Positions 58,401 to 64,000 of a DNA stretch of 64,000 bases are shown here, piece by piece. The DNA comes from Manduca sexta (Eukaryota; Arthropoda; Insecta; Lepidoptera; Sphingidae), in contig NC_051138.1 in the NCBI RefSeq assembly GCF_014839805.1, positions 10,600,983 through 10,664,982 on the forward strand, given 5' to 3'. A program made the translations under genes and the position numbers. How positions within the stretch are numbered: the first letter of the stretch is position 1; each line of letters starts with the position of its first letter. The notes under the pieces were generated by a model. That model saw nothing but the letters and a program-made list of their open reading frames with translations. It searched no databases and was not told the origin of the DNA.

Positions 58401-59161
58401 GTATTAACTAGAACTATCAGATTAATATCTATACCTTATTAAATTGTGCAAAGGGATATTCTTTAGCTTCATCTGCACTCCTTTTCCAGTGATGAAACAC
58501 AGCATTATCTTTCCGAGCTGGATTAGTGAAAGGTGCCCACACCCATTTTCTTACTTTTCTCATGCCTAGCTTAGCCTTTGTTTGTTTGTAAGCTTTACCT
58601 GCAGTAGAATGAAACAATTAAAGCATTTATGATTTTTGTATTATTTTATTCCACATAACTAGATAGCATAATATTATTTAAATGAACTTTCATTACATTG
58701 TGATGAAAATCTCAAATTAGTGGATTGTTCTGATAAGTTGCATTGTACATGTTATGGCAGTGTATAAGAAGATAGTTTAAAAGTTGCCACCTATCCACCT
58801 CACAGGTTCATTCCTTTCATGCACATATAAATCATACCATACACACTGCTCATCCAGCAGTTTATATGTTTAAAACCGAGATATTCTACAAGACGTCGAG
58901 TGGAGTACACCTAATAGAACATACAATACTAGAAAATAATCATAAGACAGAAGTACCTGTATCAGTTGGCAATAGAGGCGGCAAATCTTTGTTATCGTTG
59001 TAAAGAAGGGCAAACACCTCTCGGTGCATGCCCTCAGGCCTTTTCACCGCTTTGGCAGTAACATATTTCTTCTTGTTCTTGTCGCCATGGATAATACTAT
59101 CCCGGCTAATCTCGGCCGCTCCAGGCTGTTCTATATCCAAAATATCCAGAATATCTGTCAT
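52426..59161 (-). CDS. DMAP1: DNA methyltransferase 1-associated protein 1 (DMAP1)
   Basis: Eight exons on the minus strand give 464 residues (human 467): 58957-59161, 58435-58598, 57687-57905, 57361-57492, 56832-57095, 56443-56584, 55752-55906, 52426-52539. All junctions are GT/AG and in phase. It starts MTDILDILDIEQPGAAEISR. Exons 1-2 carry KRPEGMHREVFALLYND and RKWVWAPFTNPARKD, exon 3 the SANT/Myb-like fold (about residues 124-196; LKSEDWSQAETDHLMDLCQR, DRWD), exon 5 a charged coiled coil (MLLAELKKIEARKRERERKT) and exon 7 the DMAP1-type C-terminal domain (LALALDLKNALASYEFELQ). Exon 8 has IIDVVG, matching the human C-terminal IIDVVGAP. DMAP1 is a subunit of the TIP60/NuA4 and SRCAP-type chromatin complexes in the nucleus and also binds DNMT1 in vertebrates. 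The last intron (3.2 kb) was enlarged by a mariner. The gene ends 564 bp from the convergent pseudo-carboxypeptidase. Confidence 0.93.
52748..52789. repeat. Perfect hairpin, 16-bp arms, 10-nt loop
   Basis: GAGGCACGATAGCGGG (52748-52763), CTTTAACTTA, then CCCGCTATCGTGCCTC (52774-52789). It lies just inside the last DMAP1 intron and is GC-rich in an AT-rich setting. Confidence 0.9.
54500..55470 (-). pseudogene. Dead mariner transposase in last DMAP1 intron
   Basis: In broken frames the minus strand reads CGTSFAETARRINDVYGAGI, then LKAMVEADPSQTTSEVAAGF and GVSDK (N-terminal helix-turn-helix region), NNEGIFN, WMDPVRx then LNPGE-like pieces, MADIYCQQL, LLLQDNARPHTARQAATELA (around the second catalytic Asp) and AVETTFREFIDSSPHGFF with FSKGINELP near the end. 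This is the order of a mariner of Tc1/mariner superfamily close to those common in moths. Numerous stops, frameshifts and a deletion of the region around the first Asp make it inactive. It has the same orientation as DMAP1. TIRs were not located. Confidence 0.8.
56118..56380. mobile_element. MITE with about 65-bp TIRs and TAA duplication
   Basis: The left end CACCCTTATTCATTGACATT... and right end ...AACATCTATGAATAAGGGGG are inverted copies with few differences over about 65 bp (shared inner phrases TTATTTATCTAAG and TGGAGCATTGCT). TAA lies outside both ends (56115-56117 and 56381-56383), the target duplication of PIF/Harbinger elements. The family differs from the Harbinger at 42786. It lies in intron 6 of DMAP1 and codes for nothing. 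Confidence 0.8.
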
Positions 59162-60520
59162 TGTTACGTTATAGTTTCACAGCATAAAAAATAAACTAAT
59201 ATTTCGGTAATACACTTTTAATGTTAATGATAATACTAATATGTGTTTAACATATTTTCACAAATACGATAGACCGTGAGAAATGTAAAATTGTTTTTTT
59301 GTGAATTAGATATTGACCAAAGAGAATATAATCACTACGTTTTAATATTGACATGGACATTTGATTGGACATTGAAGATTGCTTTTTTTATTTTCCCTTT
59401 TTATTCCCAAGGCAAAGGTTTCTAGCCCGTGCAGCCTCGTCAATTATAATGTTTTCAATGAAATTCAGTACGGGCCTAAGCCAAGTCTTCATATTATTTC
59501 TACGTTTAGTGTTATATAGGCCTTTGAAAATTAACAAAAAGTTAAGATTTAAAAGTTTTTTAATGGACAAAAATTCCTGTATTCTATAAAAATATAAACA
59601 TTCAATACATTAATTATAATACAAAAAAATAATGTATCAATATTAATAAAAGATTTATTATTAACATTGCACTCCATATATAAAACCAATATCTGCGTTT
59701 ATATGTTAATGAGGAACAATAGTCGATTATTAACATTGATAAGATCTTACTTTGTAATCGATTATTGGTATAAAATCCAGGAATGATTCAATTCCTTAAC
59801 TTATCACTCGCGATTGTCCATCTCTAAATTGGATTTTATATTTTAAGTGTTGCCACTTGCCACTACTCACTAATAACAATATTTAATTATTCTAATTTGT
59901 TTTACGCTCACTTTTTGTTTATTTCATTTAAAATCTGGTTTAAAAGATGATGGTGAAAGTGCTATTGCATTCACCCAAATTTTTTAATGAATTATGCAAG
60001 TCGTAGTACACAACTTGAGGTTCCAAATATAATAATGTAATTGGAAGTTCTATTTATTTAGAACAAGGAATTAAATAGACGGGTCAATTATAATATTACT
60101 TCTTACTGTTTCTGTGTAACTAAATATAACAGCATATTATAACAAATGAGCTCCCTTGTTGCTAAATGTTGATATGAGCTTCCCTTTAAAAGTTTCATTA
60201 AATCATAATATTATAAACACTCCTAAAGCTATTATAATAATAAAGCTAATAAAACTAGGAATTTTAATGCAACTAGGATATTTATATCAAATGAAACATG
60301 TTTCAAGACCAATTTATATATGCCAGTAACATAATCTTCCAAGGGCTCAGGTATTTTTTATCTGGACAACTGTTTAAAGTTGATAAATACCGTTTTGTCC
60401 AAATATAACTCAAACTAACAAGATACAGAGATTGTCACCTACTGCAATTTAATATAGCAGCTTGCATGGAATAATTAAAAAAAAACAATATGTAGGCTTA
60501 AAAATAAATTTTAATTACAA
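59162..60520. other. Gap between DMAP1 and FCF1
   Basis: The DMAP1 promoter must lie in the first few hundred bases right of 59161; no TATA box is evident. The FCF1 3' end is at the right, with ATTAAA on the minus strand near 60507 as a possible poly(A) signal. Two overlapping 60-74 codon frames at 59365-59589 are not recognised. Otherwise AT-rich. Confidence 0.4.
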
Positions 60521-61210
60521 CTAAATAGCTCCTTTTGGAGCACCATATGCATCAGGCATTCTCTCAATAGTATATTTATGTTGAGCAACATACATTATTG
60601 GTACACCTGGAATCTTTCGTATCCTTCTTTTTAAATCTTTATCATTAGTAGCCACAATATAACATTTATGTTGCGTAACTCTCTGTACTAAACAATCATC
60701 AGCATAAGTTCCTTTGTGAAGGCATGTAATCCTTTCAAACCTCGGATCCTTAACGATTCTCAAAGCCACCCTATATTTTCGCCCTAATTTTTCTAATTCA
60801 GCCAAAACGCAGTCAGTAATGTACGGTACACATTTGGCATACAGACAGTCCATCATATTTTGCACAATATCTAATTTATTTTTGATTGAAAAGTTAATGA
60901 AATTTGTGTCGACTAAGATATGATATGGCGGCCCCAGTTGCATGTTATATTGAAAGAATAAAGCAGAGCTGGCTTGTGGTGCTTCCCGAATCTTCATCTC
61001 GTGAGGATCGATTTTGTTCTTTTTTCTAAGCTGTACCCTATCAACTGGTTTTATCCTTGGATCATTTAGATTTATCATTTTCTTCATTTTAGCAAATTTC
61101 CTCTCCGCTATTTTCCGTGCCTTCTTTGCTTTCCCCTAAAAATAAACAATTATCTATATTGCTGTTTACGATAATACAATACAATACTGTAAAAACAACT
61201 AACTTACCAT
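60521..61210 (-). CDS. FCF1: rRNA-processing protein FCF1 (UTP24), PIN-domain nuclease
   Basis: Two exons: 61208-61210 (only the ATG, directly before GTAAGT) and 60521-61135, which starts after TTTTTAG with GGGAAAGCAAAGAAG. The join gives [20 protein letters not shown], 205 residues (human 198, also starting MGK-KK). The PIN domain covers about residues 80-180: [12 protein letters not shown] with the first Asp, [10 protein letters not shown] with the Glu, [10 protein letters not shown] and [12 protein letters not shown] with later acidic residues, then [10 protein letters not shown] and [12 protein letters not shown] at the end. FCF1/Utp24 acts in the small-subunit processome in the nucleolus and is the endonuclease for early cleavages near the 18S 5' end. 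Start choice: the ATG-only exon makes MGKAKK match the family; an internal ATG at 61087 would lose 17 residues. It diverges from NDUFC2. Confidence 0.95.
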
Positions 61211-61820
61211 ATTAGCTTTAAAAGATTATTGTGTTGAAGCAAATAATTACACTTATTTATATTTAAGAGTAATAAAATGAGAAAATAACCTCAAGAAATA
61301 AACAACATTCTAAAACATGTGTGATGTTAAAATGTCTTATATCACATGTCAGTTGTCAATTGTCAATGGTCAACCCAGATTAAAAACTCAAATCTAGTGA
61401 TTTACTAGAGTCCTTTATTTTTGTATTTTTATAAAAATATGCGAGTTGCCGTTATCACATTTCATCAAATCTCGACTATGTTTCTAATATACTTCGTATA
61501 TCCTTTAATAATTTATTACTTTGGTAATTTATAAATAATAATAATAAATGAATGATGCTTTTATAAGTGTGGGTACTCTTTGAAAGTAATTTTAAAAATT
61601 GTCTTAGGTTACAATCAATTATCTAATTTATTATGTATATAAAAATGATAATAAGAGTCTTTATAATAATACAATGATTATACTGAATAGTGCTGCACTA
61701 TTATTGTCAAAATATGTCGAGACCTAACTCTCTAATGTCATTTTATATTTGTCAGTTGTCTATTTTGTTGCGCGATTGACGATTCCTTGCATTTGAGTCC
61801 ACTACATATAAATTTTAAAC
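61211..61820. promoter_or_regulatory. Divergent promoter region, FCF1 / NDUFC2
   Basis: The 610-bp gap holds the 5' ends of both genes. A short direct-repeat phrase with dyad character, GTCAGTTGTCAATTGTCAATGG (21 plus bases, near 61347), and a second GTCAGTTGTC near 61751 lie close to the FCF1 and NDUFC2 starts respectively, so the same phrase occurs in the proximal region of each gene. No TATA box is apparent. Both are housekeeping genes, which fits shared control, but that is inference. Confidence 0.4.
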
Positions 61821-62918
61821 ATGTCTTCGCAGATGTCGGCTATAGAACTGCTTAAACTAGGAGACGAAGGGAGGATAAAGCCAACCTTGAATGTGTATTG
61901 GCCATATGTTTTAGGCCTTGCATTCGGCGTTGGCACCGGAGCATTCCTTAACTTCCAATCAAGACGACCACCTTTTAGTGGTAAGAATTACATAACAAAC
62001 AATAATACTCTATAAAAAACAAAAGTATATAAAATATAATAGTCATCTCGATAGTGATTGATTTACGTAAAATATGGTTGTAAAATTACATCGTGTTATC
62101 TTTACAGGTATTCAGAAGCATGTATTTAGTGTCGCCGGCTGGACAGCTCTACTATCTTTTGTACAAAATAAACGGGACGAGTACCTCGCCGAGAAGGATG
62201 CTGTTTTGAGACATTATATTGAATTGCATCCAGAGGATTTCCCCACCCCAGGTGAGTTATTAATAAATAATCAAATGTTTCAAAACAATATTATGTTTAG
62301 AAGTTTCATTACTGAGTATGGTTATTATTGCAATTCTTTATATGGTGATTAAGTATATCAAAACAAAAATAGCATATTTACATTTTACAATATGAAACCT
62401 AATTTATAGTCTAGTTGTGTATGGAACTGTCTCCTGTGTCTAATGTCTGCATGCTCAAAAGCCAAGGCAAACATCTTTGACTTTTAGAGTTTACTACATG
62501 TATTTTTTATCATTTATTGTTTGATTTGATGGTGAAAGAAAATATTGTGAGGACCTACATACTTAAGAGTACATACTCTAAAAAGAATGTTGAGGGTATG
62601 GGAAGTCTGCCAGCCTGCAGTAAGGCAGCACTGTCTGATGCATAGACTTAGACATGTTTGCATAGATTTCATTTTATGGTAGTTTATAAAATATTTATCA
62701 TTTGTGAAAATGTATTTTAATCATTTTTATTGCCTGATGTAAATTTGATTGTCTTTTTTTTTTAACTCAGAAACCTGTATCCTGAGCCATAAACACTTAT
62801 AGAATTTTAACTAAAAGGATCAATTGTTTTAATAAATTTGAGTAATTTATAGAGATTTTTCTTTACAGAGAGGAGGAAGATTGGTGATATTCTGGAGCCC
62901 TGGATTCCAGTCCGTTAA
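61821..62918 (+). CDS. NDUFC2: NADH dehydrogenase 1 subunit C2 (complex I B14.5b)
   Basis: Three exons, 61821-61980, 62108-62251 and 62869-62918, join in phase to 117 residues (human 119). It begins MSSQMSAIELLKLGDEGRIK; two hydrophobic segments follow (about 27-45, YWPYVLGLAFGVGTGAFLNF, and 58-75), with RRPPFSGIQKHV between them matching RRRP-(A/F)-x-x-G-x-H of the family. The C-terminal half has YIELHPEDFPTPERRKIGDI and ends PWIPVR, against human KLHPEDFPEEDKK...FHPIR. B14.5b is an accessory subunit of the membrane arm of respiratory complex I in the mitochondrial inner membrane. Intron 2 contains an old SINE. The retained read-through of exon 2 ends soon and is not a separate gene. Confidence 0.93.
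62440..62645 (+). mobile_element. SINE family A, old diverged copy in NDUFC2 intron 2
   Basis: The succession CAAAAGCCAAGGCAAACATC, TTTGACTTTTAGAG, GATGGTGAAAGAAAATATTG, GTGAGGACCTACATACTTAA, GAGTACATACTCT and GGGAAGTCTGCCAGCCTGC follows the block order of the complete SINE at 35634-35966 with heavy divergence. It is much older than the other copies here. Confidence 0.6.
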
Positions 62919-63542
62919 ATAAAATGGAAATTAATAGTGGTTGTAAATGAATCTTGTATAATATGTTAAAATTATTTATCACTTGTAATACATTTTCATA
63001 TGTTACAGTGATATAAAGCTAAAAAGTAGATAATTTGGTCTGTTATTTTTGTAGTTTTCTTACATAGTTTGTAATAATAACCAGTACTATCTGTCAGGGG
63101 CAAAATATTCTTATTATATGTAAATTATAAGTGTCAAAGAAATGGAAAACACAATTGAAAAGTTTAACCATAATCTTGCATACATCAAGCAATAATGGTG
63201 TGTCTATGCCACCTATACTTGTTAGGAGATAGAAATCCAAATAAGTTTGTTTTTTATATCTTTTTTTTTCATGGCATTACAAGTATCGTTATATTGTGTA
63301 TATATTCATTGTCCACAATGTGATTTGAATAGTGTTGATATGCTAACAGGAACAAATATTTATTTAGCAATGTAACATGCCCAATATAACAACTGCTTTT
63401 AAAGATGAGATTAGAATGAAAATAATTGTTCAATACCACACAGTTTATTATATTGTTCTAGTACAAATATTCTAACTTCAAAAAAATTTCTGCTGGAATT
63501 TGAAGTTTTTCTACCACCAATATGTTGATACACTTTCAATAT
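62919..63542. other. Convergent 3' region of NDUFC2 and zinc-finger gene
   Basis: AT-rich untranslated or intergenic DNA between convergent stops. For NDUFC2, AAATAAA occurs near the stop codon at 62917. No other feature is seen. Confidence 0.5.
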
Positions 63543-63926
63543 TCATTGTGTTAAAGTGTAATTTTTTTGCAAAATATCATATCCTTTGTGTCGATGGAGA
63601 TAATGCTGTGCCAATGCATTAACACAAAGAAATCCTTCACCACATATAGCACAACTGTGATTCTCATGGACTTTTGGGTAATGCATATATATTTCTTTCT
63701 TTTGTTCATATGACAATATTGGTTGGCTATGATCTGTTATTGGTGGTATATTTTGTTGCTTTTCTATAAGATGAGGTAAAAGATGGTTGACATCTTTCAT
63801 TGGTATAGTACTTTCCTTTCCAACATCAATTCCTATGATGTCTATATTGCTACCATTGTTAAAAGTTTCTGTTTGCATCTTGGAAGCTTTTGAGTCTATT
63901 TGATGTTTCTTTAGTTTATGTAGTTT
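63543..63926 (-). CDS. C2H2 zinc-finger protein, last coding exon (partial gene)
   Basis: On the minus strand an acceptor (GTTTTTAG, 63927) opens a frame of 127 codons, KLHKLKKHQIDSKASKMQTE..., closing with TAA at 63543. One C2H2 finger is visible, CAICGEGFLCVNALAQHYLH then RH, with C-x2-C-x12-H spacing. The segment before it is polar and disordered-looking (LLPHLIEKQQNIPPI). The first residues, HKLKKHQ, may be the end of a preceding finger. The remainder of the gene lies right of the window. The family cannot be named from one finger; a sequence-specific DNA- or RNA-binding role is likely. Confidence 0.75.
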   Translation of the reverse strand, partial: KLHKLKKHQIDSKASKMQTETFNNGSNIDIIGIDVGKESTIPMKDVNHLLPHLIEKQQNIPPITDHSQPILSYEQKKEIYMHYPKVHENHSCAICGEGFLCVNALAQHYLHRHKGYDILQKNYTLTQ

Positions 63927-64000
63927 CTAAAAACATAATCATATAATAGATACATGCCAACAATAATATATTATGTAATACATAACTAGAAAAGTATATT

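Overview
The window looks like nuclear DNA of a lepidopteran (moth or butterfly). It is AT-rich and has intron-containing genes with consensus GT/AG splice sites. It is packed with repeats of kinds common in Lepidoptera: non-autonomous Helitrons ending in CTAG/T, two tRNA-derived SINE families, 3' tails of RTE-like and other non-LTR elements, and foldback MITEs. The genus cannot be told from the sequence alone. All gene models below were assembled by hand from splice sites and reading phase.

Left part (1 to about 36 kb). The only host gene seen is the start of a sugar transporter (Tret1/GLUT-like MFS family) on the minus strand. A 10-codon first exon at 26234-26263 joins in phase to a second exon at 3522-3657 across a proposed intron of about 22.6 kb, and the rest lies beyond the left edge. 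That intron and the region to its right hold several complete or dated transposon insertions: three full-length Helitrons (9591-10439, 15261-16024, 23275-25010), a TTAA-flanked MITE, a TA-flanked MITE nested in a Helitron relic, two copies of one non-LTR retrotransposon tail in opposite orientation (one inside a SINE), another non-LTR insertion with a 12-bp target duplication, and remnants of pogo-like and THAP-domain ORFs.

Middle (36-52 kb). Two tandem serine carboxypeptidase genes (S10 family, closest in recall to vertebrate SCPEP1) lie head to tail on the plus strand. They share nine exons with identical intron phases. The first encodes a secreted 438-residue enzyme with a complete Ser-Asp-His triad. 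The second encodes a 470-residue protein in which the nucleophile Ser is Gly, the His is Gln and the GGPG oxyanion motif is lost. Its signal-peptide exon is replaced by a membrane-anchor plus acidic-linker exon, so it is best read as a membrane-tethered pseudo-carboxypeptidase. Between the two sits a complete but decayed Harbinger element carrying a nested Helitron fragment.

Right part (52-64 kb) is a compact housekeeping block: DMAP1 (minus, 8 exons, 464 aa; NuA4/TIP60-type chromatin complex), FCF1/UTP24 (minus, 205 aa; 18S rRNA processing), NDUFC2 (plus, 3 exons, 117 aa; respiratory complex I) and the 3' end of a C2H2 zinc-finger gene (minus). FCF1 and NDUFC2 diverge from a shared 610-bp gap. 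A dead mariner sits in the last DMAP1 intron and a TAA-flanked MITE in another.

The most interesting items are the membrane-anchored pseudoenzyme paralogue, the very long first intron of the transporter, the 3-unit versus 11-unit satellite in sister Helitrons, and a scattered class of perfect short hairpins with tiny loops.
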